Of a DNA stretch of 64,000 nt, positions 1 through 8,493 are shown piece after piece; positions within the stretch are counted from its first letter, which is position 1, and every line of letters begins with the position of its first letter. The notes beneath the pieces were generated by a model, which ran no database searches, had not been told where the DNA came from, and worked only from the letters and a program-made list of their open reading frames with translations. The position numbers and the translations under genes are program-made. The stretch is from Polaribacter porphyrae (GTDB lineage Bacteria > Bacteroidota > Bacteroidia > Flavobacteriales > Flavobacteriaceae): NCBI RefSeq assembly GCF_002954685.1, contig NZ_MSCN01000001.1, positions 1,119,980-1,183,979 on the forward strand, read 5' to 3'.

Positions 1-377
1 AAAAAATACAATTCTTTAAAAACATCTTGATTATAAATAACTTTTTCATTAAAAAATAAATCTTGGTTGTTATTTAATTTTATCATTAAATCTGATGAAA
101 TATAAAATGTAAAAAAAGAGTTTCCAACAATTGAATCGCAAGGAGTTGCATGCACTTCATCCGCATTTGTAATACAGATTGTTCCAACAGGAGCTTGTAA
201 TATCTTATCCTCCAACCTTGTTTTAAAAGTGTTTTTTAAGATTAATGAAATATTGTAAGTTGAGTGAGAATGGGGAGGAAAATCAGTAGTACATGATTTT
301 GCATACAGTATTTCTAGTCCATCTAAAAATGAAGTTTGGTAATATTTATTAAGGTTTTTATTATTTTTCAAATCCAT
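1..377 (-). CDS. AraC-family transcriptional regulator, N-terminal part (runs off left edge)
   Basis: Reading the minus strand from the ATG at 377 gives an open frame of about 125 codons that continues past the window edge, so only the N-terminal half is visible. A TGA lies directly in frame upstream of this ATG, which fixes the start. The protein has the cupin-like ligand-binding pattern of AraC regulators: FPPHSHSTYNISLIL, then a glycine/proline turn (APVGTICITN) and DEVHATP. The C-terminal double helix-turn-helix would lie outside the window. In the family such proteins bind a small effector and DNA; the effector is unknown. Alternative: a stand-alone cupin, which I think less likely. Confidence 0.7.
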   Translation of the reverse strand, partial: MDLKNNKNLNKYYQTSFLDGLEILYAKSCTTDFPPHSHSTYNISLILKNTFKTRLEDKILQAPVGTICITNADEVHATPCDSIVGNSFFTFYISSDLMIKLNNNQDLFFNEKVIYNQDVFKELYF

Positions 378-606
378 TCACATTCAAAAAAAATTATTTT
401 TCTAAATACCTTATTAGAATTTTTCTAAAATAAATAGAAAAATATAGTTGATATGTTAATGACTCTTCTTTTTTAATGAAGTTGCAAAATTTTTTAGAAA
501 AGTAGAGAAAATATTCTGAAAACTCTAAAGAAGAAATTGTGTGAGAAATTATATTTATTAACAACAAAAATTGACAAGTCTTAAAAAAGATATTTTAAAT
601 AAGATT

Positions 607-1125
607 TCATTTTCTTACTTCTTCTAGAAGCTCTTTGTCAAGTTTTATATTTTTATCAGAAGTATGTAATACAGAAATATCTCCTGTAGACTCTAAAACT
701 ACAGCTTCTACTTGCTTAAAATTTAACACATTAGCTTCTCTTAACTTTGCAATTAGTTGCGATTTTTCTATTCTCCCTTTTTTTAAATTGTCATATAAAA
801 TTTGATCCTTATCCATAAGCAATAGTGGTTTATTTGATAATAAAGAACTTATAGCCGAAGATTTTTTCTGAAGAAAGGAGAATAAAAATGTTAAACCTAA
901 CAGACTAGCAATTGCTATTGCTCCATGTACGAGTGTAGTAGATGATGTAAGTATAGATGAAATAATACTTCCTATAGCAATTGTAAAAGCAAAATCATAA
1001 GCCGTAAATTTTGCAAAAGATCTTAACCCAATTATCCTAGTATATATAATTATTATTAAAAAAATTAAAAAACTAGCAAAGATAGTTTCTAATAATGGGT
1101 CATCTATTTTATAAATCCATTCCAT
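607..1125 (-). CDS. DUF421 (YetF/YcaP-like) inner-membrane protein
   Basis: A 172-residue protein with three hydrophobic segments in the first 85 residues, followed by a soluble domain. The segment IGLRSFAKFTAYDFAFTIA and the C-terminal part KPLLLMDKDQILYDNL, then LREANVLNF and EAVVLESTGDISVL, are characteristic of DUF421. Function is not established for the family; the soluble domain sits in the cytoplasm or forms oligomers in relatives. It is separated by about 230 bases from the partial AraC gene downstream and about 85 bases from the next gene upstream, so it may be its own transcription unit. Length is slightly short compared with Bacillus YetF but normal for flavobacterial members. Confidence 0.85.
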   Translation of the reverse strand: MEWIYKIDDPLLETIFASFLIFLIIIIYTRIIGLRSFAKFTAYDFAFTIAIGSIISSILTSSTTLVHGAIAIASLLGLTFLFSFLQKKSSAISSLLSNKPLLLMDKDQILYDNLKKGRIEKSQLIAKLREANVLNFKQVEAVVLESTGDISVLHTSDKNIKLDKELLEEVRK

Positions 1126-1211
1126 ATTTCTGTTTTAATTGCTAAATTAACTATTAAAAAAATGAAGTACAAAATTCGCTAACTTAAAATAATGAATTAT
1201 ATTAAAAATAG

Positions 1212-2105
1212 TTAAAACATCAATCTAAAACTGTAGTACAATTCGTATTTTTTTAATTCATCAATTAAATAATAACGATGATAAAATCCATTTAAAACAA
1301 TTATCTTTTTGTTTGGGTTTAATTTTATATGATTTAAAATATTTTGAGCCATAGCTTTATTTCTTGTATCCCAATAACTTTCATGAAACGGAATAAAATC
1401 GAAATACTTTTTTAATTCTTTTCTGTTTCTTGCAATTTTTGGTATCTTATTGTAAATATAGTTTTGTCTTTTTCTTAAAATACTATCCGTTTTTAAATTA
1501 TTAATCTTGTTTATAGTTGGATTATTATCTATTGTAACTAGTGATTTATTGATTACTAAAAAACTATCTATTACTGCAGTTTCCTCCTCATTTAGTAATT
1601 TGTTACTATACAATTTAAGTACACCATTAATCATATTTTTTGAATTTTTCCTTAATTTATATTTGCGATGATATTTATCTCTAATTTCCCATTCATAAGG
1701 TAATACTTTACAATCTAGATTCTTATCGAGATATTTTAAAACTACTGCGCTTTCTATTTTTTTTTCTTTCTTAAAAGCATTCATCAATTGAGCAATAAAA
1801 TCTGTTCTTTTTACCATTCTTTTTACAGTACTTTCTATACCTTCATATAAAATAATATCTGGAGAAATACTATCAATTCTATTGTAAAAATGATGCCTTT
1901 TCAATTTTTCTGTTTCAAAATGTAGCGTTCCTAAAATATAAACTTCTGTTTTGTTTTGTTGATCTATATTTTTATTTTCTTGAGTTTCATATTTTACATC
2001 ATCAATAAAATTATTTAGTTGGATGTTATATTTAACTATTGCTAATAAGCTCATTGTGAAAGGAATTAATAAAAAACCTAATAGTATTTTTTTCATATTC
2101 TTCAT
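1212..2105 (-). CDS. Tiki/TraB-like putative membrane-anchored hydrolase
   Basis: A 297-residue protein with an N-terminal hydrophobic anchor (residues 5-25). It shows the conserved pair of motifs of the Tiki/TraB/GumN/ChaN superfamily: LGTLHFE around residues 58-64 followed by a strand ending in EG (88-89), and near the C-terminus an RN dipeptide (248-249) and a final glycine-tyrosine-histidine element, GFYH at 273-276. In characterised relatives these residues form a metalloprotease-like or hydrolase active site. Substrate unknown. The middle of the protein is basic, helical and poorly conserved. The superfamily assignment rests on motifs only; a plain hypothetical protein remains possible. 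Confidence 0.5.
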   Translation of the reverse strand: MKNMKKILLGFLLIPFTMSLLAIVKYNIQLNNFIDDVKYETQENKNIDQQNKTEVYILGTLHFETEKLKRHHFYNRIDSISPDIILYEGIESTVKRMVKRTDFIAQLMNAFKKEKKIESAVVLKYLDKNLDCKVLPYEWEIRDKYHRKYKLRKNSKNMINGVLKLYSNKLLNEEETAVIDSFLVINKSLVTIDNNPTINKINNLKTDSILRKRQNYIYNKIPKIARNRKELKKYFDFIPFHESYWDTRNKAMAQNILNHIKLNPNKKIIVLNGFYHRYYLIDELKKYELYYSFRLMF

Positions 2106-2137
2106 AAATTTTGATTGTATATTCTCTATTAAAGTAG

Positions 2138-3040
2138 TTAATGTACAAATGCAAGTAAACTTATAGCAACCGGTTTTTTCTTTTTAGATTTTAGTTCAGT
2201 CCAATTTCCTTGGCTATTATCTCTATAAAACGTTGGATAGTTTTTACCTCTAGATTTTGCATTTGCTAAAAACGTTAAAGCTCCATTTTGCAGTTTTTTA
2301 TGATTTTCTATGGCGATTGAAAAATCAGAATCTAAATCAATATTGTATTTTTTTAAATTGATGACAGGAAAATTTAGAGCCTCTTCTTTTGATAAATAAA
2401 CATAAATTGGTTGTGTAAGAATGTTGGTTATTTTTTCATTTTTGATTGCATAAATGTTCAATCTAAATTCTAAATTATCAAGATTAACTTTTGCAAAATT
2501 TATTTGAATACTATCTAATTTTATAACTTTTTTGTTTTTGAATCGGGTACCAATTTCATGAAATAGATTCTTTTGAGGAAAAGGCACTTGCCCACTTACT
2601 TTTTTATAAAAAGGTATTGGATAACAATACTTCTTTTTTAAACCCAACTGAAAGGGTTCTCGTTTTTTATTACTAATTATGATTTCTTTTAATTGAACAA
2701 TTTCTTCTTCTAAAAAAACAATTTTTGGAAATTCATTGTTTTTTAATTCTATAATACTATAATTTCTAGTTTTATAGCCAATTGCAGAAATTTTTAAAGT
2801 ATCAATATCTAAAAAATTTTTGAGTATTATTTTAAAAAAACCTAAAGAATCTGATACTGTACCTATATCTTTACCAGGAATACCAATATTTACATATTCA
2901 ATAGGAAGTTTGGTAATAGCATTTTTTATTTGACTAGTAATATGCTGTCCTAAAACTAAAAAACAAGTATTAAAAAAAAGAAATACTGCTACTAAAGTTT
3001 TCCTATTTGTTATTCTATAATAGCCTTTTATTTTCTCCAT
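2138..3040 (-). CDS. Carboxypeptidase-regulatory-like domain protein, exported
   Basis: A 300-residue protein with an N-terminal membrane-spanning segment that may act as a signal peptide (residues 14-32, ending near LGQ). Residues about 33-115 form a carboxypeptidase D regulatory-like beta-sandwich: ITSQIKNAITKLPIEYVNI, then GTVSDSLGFFKI and ISAIGYKTRNYSI, as seen at the start of TonB receptors, but no receptor barrel follows. The remaining 180 residues are unrecognised and end in a basic KSKKKKP stretch. It lies 95 bases downstream of the XRE regulator gene, behind a repeated upstream element. The role is unknown; a cell-surface or periplasmic location is inferred. Confidence 0.65.
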   Translation of the reverse strand: MEKIKGYYRITNRKTLVAVFLFFNTCFLVLGQHITSQIKNAITKLPIEYVNIGIPGKDIGTVSDSLGFFKIILKNFLDIDTLKISAIGYKTRNYSIIELKNNEFPKIVFLEEEIVQLKEIIISNKKREPFQLGLKKKYCYPIPFYKKVSGQVPFPQKNLFHEIGTRFKNKKVIKLDSIQINFAKVNLDNLEFRLNIYAIKNEKITNILTQPIYVYLSKEEALNFPVINLKKYNIDLDSDFSIAIENHKKLQNGALTFLANAKSRGKNYPTFYRDNSQGNWTELKSKKKKPVAISLLAFVH

Positions 3041-3080
3041 CTGTTTCTAATTTGTAAATTACAAATGAAAGTGAAAAATA

Positions 3081-3122
3081 CTTTATAATCAGGTTTTTTA
3101 TAACGCCAATTTTACGTCAATT
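3081..3122 (-). promoter_or_regulatory. 11-bp direct repeat element upstream of the 2138-3040 gene
   Basis: On the minus strand two half-sites, TTGACGT and TTGGCGT, occur one helical turn apart (TTGACGTAAAATTGGCGTTA). The same arrangement (TTGTCGT then TTGACGT) occurs about 8 kb away at 11221-11242. In both cases the element lies 60-61 bases before a start codon. A regulator binding site is inferred; no regulator is identified. Confidence 0.4.
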
Positions 3123-3135
3123 CCCTTTTTTAAAG

Positions 3136-3699
3136 CTAAACTAGCTGAAGTGGAGTGTTTAAAAAATCGAAATTATTTCTTTTTAATTTTCTAGCTGTAT
3201 AAAAAACAACCACCACATTAAATGCATACATCGCAAATAAAACATATAAAATTATAGCTGAATTTGGGAAAAATTTTCTTGAAATAAAAGGTGAAACACA
3301 AAGCGAAAAACAGAGTATTATTGACCAGATAATTTGAAAATTTACAACACGCTTTCCTATTTCATTTACAAATTCAGATTTATGGTGTTTTCTCCAAAGA
3401 ATTATTGGAAAAATAATATTTCCAAAAGGAATTCCTAAAAAAGTTAGAATTGATAAATTGATAAATTTAATAGTGGTTATTTCTGACTCTTTTGTAGACT
3501 GATTACTAATAAATTGATTTTGTAAAAACACAGGCTTCATATTAAAAGCTTCAGAAAGCACTTTTAAAGAATGCCCTTTTGGTTCTTTATTGGTTGCTTC
3601 TAAACGTTGAATTGTTCTTAAAGATAAACCCGTTTTTTTCGCTAATGCTGCTTGTGTAAAACCAGATTTTTCTCTTATGTTTTTTATGATGCTCATCAT
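3136..3699 (-). CDS. XRE-family regulator with DUF4870-like membrane domain
   Basis: A 187-residue protein with an N-terminal helix-turn-helix of the XRE type (residues 2-58; FTQAALAKKTGLSLRTIQRLE), a short linker, then a hydrophobic domain with about three or four membrane segments resembling DUF4870 (ILTFLGIPFGNIIFPIILW, then VVNFQIIWSIILCFS). It is therefore a membrane-tethered transcription factor candidate. The start could be either of the first two methionines. A decayed second copy of the gene lies at 11257-11525 and shares sequence up to the stop codon and beyond, which shows a past duplication of this gene with its downstream flank. What it senses is unknown. Confidence 0.75.
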   Translation of the reverse strand: MMSIIKNIREKSGFTQAALAKKTGLSLRTIQRLEATNKEPKGHSLKVLSEAFNMKPVFLQNQFISNQSTKESEITTIKFINLSILTFLGIPFGNIIFPIILWRKHHKSEFVNEIGKRVVNFQIIWSIILCFSLCVSPFISRKFFPNSAIILYVLFAMYAFNVVVVFYTARKLKRNNFDFLNTPLQLV

Positions 3700-3714
3700 T
3701 TATAAAACGGTATT

Positions 3715-4422
3715 TTAAATTCTAAAAATAGTGTTTTCTTTCATTTTGAGGTTTTTATAAATTAATCGATAATCTGAAAAGTTTTTATAAATCGTTTTTG
3801 CACCAATATTGTTTAGTTTATTATTTTTCGAATTATCTATTCCAATAAATTCAATTCCTAATTTTTTACAGGTTTTATAATCCCAAATTCCATCTCCAAA
3901 ATAAATGACTTTGTTAATTTTATGTTTATGTTTTTGATTTAATTTGTGAATAACGTCTGACACAATATCTTCTCTTGTTTTAAAATGATTGCTATTTGAA
4001 AAAGCAAAGTCTAATGCGTTTATCCCAATAGATTTCAACTTTAGAACTGCAGATTTTTCCCAACCTCCAGTTGCAATTCCAATTTCTAAATTGGATTTGG
4101 ATTTGGATTTTAAATACTCAATAAAGTTTAAAGCACCTTTTATTTCTTTAAACTGATTTTTATTTGTATTCAATTCATATTGTAAAAGCGTTACAAATTC
4201 AGAAATCATTTTTTGATATTCGATAACTGTTGGAATTCTGTTTTTATGCTTTAAAATTAATTCCTCTGTTATTCCCCAATCTGTTACATTAATAAATTCT
4301 GACCAATTTTGATTTGAAATATCAATACCAAATACATTTTTAAAAGCTTTTATAAAACATTTATCATCAACTTTAATGGTATCTGTTAATGTTCCATCAA
4401 TATCAAAAATTATTGCTGTCAT
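3715..4422 (-). CDS. HAD-family phosphatase
   Basis: A 235-residue haloacid-dehalogenase-type hydrolase. Motif I is IFDIDGT with the nucleophile Asp7 and the acid Asp9; motif II is the threonine in GIATGG (residue 118); a lysine near 148 fits motif III; motif IV is FGDGIWD (175-181). A helical cap domain of subfamily I lies between residues 15 and 95. The family removes phosphate from small metabolites; the substrate cannot be read from sequence. It lies 7 bases after the cupin gene and 15 bases before the XRE gene, so all three probably share a transcript. Confidence 0.8.
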   Translation of the reverse strand: MTAIIFDIDGTLTDTIKVDDKCFIKAFKNVFGIDISNQNWSEFINVTDWGITEELILKHKNRIPTVIEYQKMISEFVTLLQYELNTNKNQFKEIKGALNFIEYLKSKSKSNLEIGIATGGWEKSAVLKLKSIGINALDFAFSNSNHFKTREDIVSDVIHKLNQKHKHKINKVIYFGDGIWDYKTCKKLGIEFIGIDNSKNNKLNNIGAKTIYKNFSDYRLIYKNLKMKENTIFRI

Positions 4423-4429
4423 TCAGTTT

Positions 4430-5137
4430 TTAGTAATGTTTTATTTCTTCAAGAACAGATTCTCCTTTAGAATAATCATCACAAGTCCATTCCCATTCTT
4501 CATTTAAAATCAACTTTCCATCTTTCATTTCAACAATAGTTTTACATTTTCCTGTCTTAAAATCGCCATTATTATTCTGATGTTGGTATGTAAAAACTAG
4601 ATTGTCTTTTTCAATACTACCAGAAAGTGTTCCAAATAGAATTTCTCCACCTTCATAAGTTGCCCAAATTACAGTTCCTTTTTGTCGATAATGAAACACA
4701 GTGGTTGCACTTACTTCTCCATTATCTGAACTGGAAACAGATTTGAATTTTTTGCCATTTAGATTTAGTTGCTTCTTTTCAAAAGGCTGATTTTCTCTAT
4801 CTCCGTTTGTTGTAGGTTGTGAAATGACGAGAAACTCTAAATTTGTAGCTGTTTCATTTTTAATTTGATGAATAACTTGAGGATAAATATGCAATCCTTC
4901 CCCTTTATTAACTTGTAATATTTTATTTTCTATTTCAAAAGTTGCTGTTCCATTCAATATATAAAAATATTGTTCAGAGAAATTATGATAATGTTTTTGT
5001 TCAGAAGTATAAGCGGGCATTAGTTCTTCAATAACACTTAAATTTTCTGATTTAACCAAATGCCAACCACTACAATTATTTCTCCAATAATAATGTTCAC
5101 TATTTTCTTTTGATTTCTTCATTTCGGATATTTTCAT
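4430..5137 (-). CDS. Cupin fused to an N-acetylglutamate-synthase-like beta-barrel domain
   Basis: A 235-residue protein made of two parts. Residues 20-110 are a cupin: metal ligands fit His49, His51, Glu55 and His90, with the turn GEGLHIYP. Residues about 121-235 resemble the small beta-barrel annotated as N-acetylglutamate-synthase-like in Bacteroidota (GEVSATTVFHYRQ, then VIWATYEGGEILFGTLSGS, then a WEWTC ending). The usual proteins are each about 110-120 residues, so this looks like a natural fusion. There is no acetyltransferase fold in the second half, and that family name should not be taken as a function. The role is unknown; the gene sits between an ATP-grasp gene and a HAD gene. Confidence 0.65.
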   Translation of the reverse strand: MKISEMKKSKENSEHYYWRNNCSGWHLVKSENLSVIEELMPAYTSEQKHYHNFSEQYFYILNGTATFEIENKILQVNKGEGLHIYPQVIHQIKNETATNLEFLVISQPTTNGDRENQPFEKKQLNLNGKKFKSVSSSDNGEVSATTVFHYRQKGTVIWATYEGGEILFGTLSGSIEKDNLVFTYQHQNNNGDFKTGKCKTIVEMKDGKLILNEEWEWTCDDYSKGESVLEEIKHY

Positions 5138-5161
5138 AAGTATAAAGGCTATGCTATTTTG

Positions 5162-6217
5162 TTAATAATTAGCTTTCCAAGCTTGTTTAACTATATTTTT
5201 TAATAAATCAATATAGTCCCAACCTATTTTTTTCGAAGCCAATAAAGAAAGGCTATCTTGATTCTGTCTATGTGGTCTTGAAGGTCCAGTCATATTCGGT
5301 TTCATATTCAAATCAAATAAAAAGTAATTTCCATTGTCGTTTGCACGACAATCTATACGAATTGGTACTTTAATTTTTAATAATTCGCCAGCCTTTTCAC
5401 AATTTCTATACACTTCAATTATTTTTTTTGTGTTTAATTCGTCATTTTCAAGTACCAAACTATTTTTCATTACAGCTATAATTCCATTATAAGGCGCAAT
5501 TCCATTTTTATGGTTAAACCTCTTTACAGCAGGAAGACACCAAGGCTTTTTATAAACCCTCTCTTGATTATCTATTAGATAATTACCAGATGGCATTACA
5601 GTAACCGCTATTTCTTGACCACTTAAAAACTCTTCAACATATACTTTATTTCCATATATTTTATTCGCAAATACTGTTTTAAGTTTGTCGTCCAATTCTT
5701 TTTTATTTTCAACTAATAAAACACCTTGACTACCTCTTCCTCTTATTGGCTTAACTACTAATGGATAGTCTATATCTAATATATAATCAGTTAAATTTTC
5801 GACTGAAATCAATTTTGTTTTAGGAATAGGAATATCATTTTTTCTCAAAAATTCGTTCGTAGCATATTTATCATCGTAAATACCTACTTGACTTGGTATT
5901 TGTCCGACAAATTTTAAATCACGATCAAAGAAGTTTTCTACTTCGTGTTTTTTGTATAAAACCGTATTTAACCAAAACGTGTTAGCTCCTTTATTTAATG
6001 CGTTTTGAATTCCTTTTTTTGTATCTGGAAATACCCAATCTAAATCTGTTTTGATATTCGGATTACTGATTGGCGTAACAATTGAGATGCCTTTTTTTTC
6101 TAACTCAAAAGCAATATCTGCTCCGCTATCAGAATATCCACCTGGTTTCATAGGTTTTTGAATTCCATTTTGGATTGGTGGAAGTTTTGCTTGATATAAA
6201 ATTGCTAATGTTTGCAC
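5162..6217 (-). CDS. ATP-grasp ligase, D-alanine--D-alanine ligase-like
   Basis: A 351-residue ATP-grasp enzyme. The central domain has VKPIRGRGSQGV (phosphate-binding loop) and the hinge YVEEFLSGQEIAV; the C-terminal metal-binding part reads RIDCRANDNGNYFLFDLNM followed by KPN, matching the Asp/Asn Mg2+ ligands of the family. The N-terminal domain is unusual for a true Ddl: LYQAKLPPIQNGIQKPMKPG. Such proteins join a carboxylate to an amine using ATP. Because a genuine D-Ala-D-Ala ligase is normally located in the cell-wall cluster, this one is more likely a specialised peptide or amino-acid ligase. It is followed after 24 bases by the cupin fusion. Confidence 0.7.
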   Translation of the reverse strand: MQTLAILYQAKLPPIQNGIQKPMKPGGYSDSGADIAFELEKKGISIVTPISNPNIKTDLDWVFPDTKKGIQNALNKGANTFWLNTVLYKKHEVENFFDRDLKFVGQIPSQVGIYDDKYATNEFLRKNDIPIPKTKLISVENLTDYILDIDYPLVVKPIRGRGSQGVLLVENKKELDDKLKTVFANKIYGNKVYVEEFLSGQEIAVTVMPSGNYLIDNQERVYKKPWCLPAVKRFNHKNGIAPYNGIIAVMKNSLVLENDELNTKKIIEVYRNCEKAGELLKIKVPIRIDCRANDNGNYFLFDLNMKPNMTGPSRPHRQNQDSLSLLASKKIGWDYIDLLKNIVKQAWKANY

Positions 6218-6310
6218 AATCTTTTTGCTGGTTAAAACTTGTTTAAATTTATGATTGATTTATATTAAATATCCTCTATTATGGAATTTATAAGCTAGTT
6301 AAAAGTAAAA

Positions 6311-7447
6311 TTATTCTTGCGTTTCTAAATTGACTGAAATTATAGGAAAAACGGTGTTAACTAATTTTTCACCAACTCTATTTGAATGATCACCATCATA
6401 CCAATCCATTGAATAGGGAATATTGTTTGAGAATAATAATTCTGTAAAACGCTTTGTCCCATTTACAATAGAACGACTGTCTTTATTGCCACAATTAATT
6501 GCAATGAGTTTATATGCTTTTAATGCTTCTTTATTTTGTTTAATTTTTAAATCAAATTCTGCAAAACCATTAATCCATTCATCATATACTTCTTGATTTA
6601 CAACATATTTTCCTTTTTTATTTCTTATATAGGGTAACTTCATTTTAAGCGGTTTTGTGAGATTTGGAGAAAATGCCATTCCATAAGCTAAAGTCCACAA
6701 AAGAGTATGCTTATTTTTAAAAGTATCCAGAATTCTCATAATTTCACTTTGGAAATTCTTGTCTTTTACATTCAATAATTTATCTGATAAAAACTCTAGT
6801 TGGTTTAAAGTAGAATTATTAGAAAACATTTGAGACATGTATGTTTCAGCATTTGATCCAATTGCTGGACTCATTAAATAAACTAAAGTATATTTATCTG
6901 AATGTTTCATACTAATGTTAGCAGCACCTGCAGCCCCCATAGAATGTCCCATTATTCCTCTAGCTTCTCTTTTAGGAATGCTTCTGAAATTTTTATCAAT
7001 GAATTGAATTACATCCTTTGTTACAAAATCTTCCCATTTTCCTGTTACTTTTGAATTTGTATACATAGTTCCTAAAAAAACATTGTATCCACTAATATCC
7101 ACTACAATCATTTCTTTCAATAACCCTTTTTTGTAAGAATCATTTAAAGCTTCTGTAGCTGGATATTGACCAGGATAAACTGTATAACCACTTAAATTAT
7201 ATACTACAGGATATTTTTTGTTACTTTTTTCATAAGATGGTGGAAGACTAATTCCAACTTTGTATGTATTATGGGGATCAATAAGCGCATCTTTTAATGA
7301 GGGAGATGGAATATCGATTAACTTAAAATTAAAGGTTGTTGATTGAGAATTGGTTCTCATTGTTAATATTATAAAAACGGATACTATCAATATTGCTTTT
7401 AAGTTTTTACCAGATTTTCCAATTGAAAAATTAGACATATCAATCAT
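6311..7447 (-). CDS. Exported esterase of the alpha/beta hydrolase fold (esterase D family)
   Basis: A 378-residue protein with an N-terminal signal or anchor (about residues 18-35). The nucleophile elbow GHSMG places the catalytic serine at 169, and the histidine in DGDHSN at 354 fits the third catalytic residue. The family (S-formylglutathione hydrolase/esterase D, also siderophore esterases such as Fes and IroE) hydrolyses esters; substrate unknown. An alternative start at Met4 would shorten it by three residues and keep the signal. It lies 2 bases from the GNAT gene upstream (7450) and is probably translated from the same message. Confidence 0.75.
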   Translation of the reverse strand: MIDMSNFSIGKSGKNLKAILIVSVFIILTMRTNSQSTTFNFKLIDIPSPSLKDALIDPHNTYKVGISLPPSYEKSNKKYPVVYNLSGYTVYPGQYPATEALNDSYKKGLLKEMIVVDISGYNVFLGTMYTNSKVTGKWEDFVTKDVIQFIDKNFRSIPKREARGIMGHSMGAAGAANISMKHSDKYTLVYLMSPAIGSNAETYMSQMFSNNSTLNQLEFLSDKLLNVKDKNFQSEIMRILDTFKNKHTLLWTLAYGMAFSPNLTKPLKMKLPYIRNKKGKYVVNQEVYDEWINGFAEFDLKIKQNKEALKAYKLIAINCGNKDSRSIVNGTKRFTELLFSNNIPYSMDWYDGDHSNRVGEKLVNTVFPIISVNLETQE

Positions 7448-7449
7448 AA

Positions 7450-7980
7450 TTAGTTTACATTTTTTATTCCTTTATTCAGTTCATACCTATTTACTTCTTG
7501 ATAAAAGTTTATAAAACCGGGTTTAGTTTCATAAGTTCTCACAAATTCAAACCCATATTTCAACATTATTTTATTGGGAGCAATATTTTTAGAATAGGGT
7601 TCGCAAATCAATTTTTGAAGTTTAAAATTTTTGAAATAATAAGGAATCGTTTTTCTTAAAAAATTTAATCCGAGTCCTTTTTTTCTTGTATTAGTTTTCC
7701 AAAGATGTAAATGCATTGTGGCCAATTTTCCATATTCAATATTGTTGATATTTGAATGACCAACTGCTTTATTATCTAGCAACCAAATTATATAATAAAA
7801 TTCTTTTGCTTTGTATGGTTTTCGGTATTCAATTTCGAGTTTATTAATCCAATCTTCTCTATTTGGTAGCTTACTTTTATCTGCTCCCATTCCTAATAAA
7901 AATTTAGTATCTGCAAAAACAAAATAGTCTACTATTTTCTTTATATCATTTAATTGCATTTCTCTTACAGTCAAATTCAT
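7450..7980 (-). CDS. GNAT-family N-acetyltransferase (RimJ/RimL-like)
   Basis: A 176-residue protein with the GNAT pattern: an N-terminal strand LTVREMQLNDIKKIVDYF, a central strand KAVGHSNINN, the acetyl-CoA loop reduced to TRKKGLGLNFL (about residues 98-108), and a C-terminal IAPNKIMLKYGFEFVRTYE similar to RimJ/RimL enzymes. The acceptor is unknown. It ends 2 bases before the esterase gene. A second, more typical GNAT gene lies immediately upstream, and the two are not close paralogues. Confidence 0.75.
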   Translation of the reverse strand: MNLTVREMQLNDIKKIVDYFVFADTKFLLGMGADKSKLPNREDWINKLEIEYRKPYKAKEFYYIIWLLDNKAVGHSNINNIEYGKLATMHLHLWKTNTRKKGLGLNFLRKTIPYYFKNFKLQKLICEPYSKNIAPNKIMLKYGFEFVRTYETKPGFINFYQEVNRYELNKGIKNVN

Positions 7981-8034
7981 TTCTTGTCTTTTTAGATCAA
8001 CTTGTCTTCCGTCTTTTTATTACTCTTTCAATTA

Positions 8035-8493
8035 TTATTTTTTGAAATGCAACTTCATTCCTTCGTGAGTTGATTTAAAGCCCAAATTTTCATAAAATTT
8101 TATTGCTTCTGGTCTTTTTTTATCAGTAGTGAGTTGTAATAAATGTGCATCTCTTTCTTGTGCTCTATTAATTGCCCAATTCATCATTTTTTTTCCTAGT
8201 CCAATATTTCTTTGGTCTTTTCTTATTCTTACTGCTTCAATTTGTGCTCTTATTCCACCAAGATATGTTAAGTATTGAATAAATGATAATTGAAGTGTAC
8301 CTATTACTTCAAATTCATCATTTTCAACTACGATTAATTCTTGGTTCTTATCAGCATTAATATTCTCAAAAGCTTTTAGATATTCAGTGGGTAATGGAAT
8401 TTGAAAATTTTCTCTGGTTTTTCCAAGTTCATCATCAGCAATCATTGCTACAATTGCTGAAATATCATTTTTTGTTGCTTTTCTAAATTTCAT
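8035..8493 (-). CDS. GNAT-family N-acetyltransferase
   Basis: A 152-residue GNAT enzyme with a complete core: MKFRKATKNDISAIVAMIAD at the start, IEAVRIRKDQRNIGLGKKMM (acetyl-CoA binding R/Q-x-x-G-x-G/A loop, about residues 87-106), and RPEAIKFYENLGFKSTHEG at the end. The LELTTDKKR-type strand (here LLQLTTDKKR) resembles enzymes acting on small amines or amino acids. The start overlaps the end of the aminotransferase gene by 11 bases, so the two are translationally coupled. Confidence 0.85.
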   Translation of the reverse strand: MKFRKATKNDISAIVAMIADDELGKTRENFQIPLPTEYLKAFENINADKNQELIVVENDEFEVIGTLQLSFIQYLTYLGGIRAQIEAVRIRKDQRNIGLGKKMMNWAINRAQERDAHLLQLTTDKKRPEAIKFYENLGFKSTHEGMKLHFKK

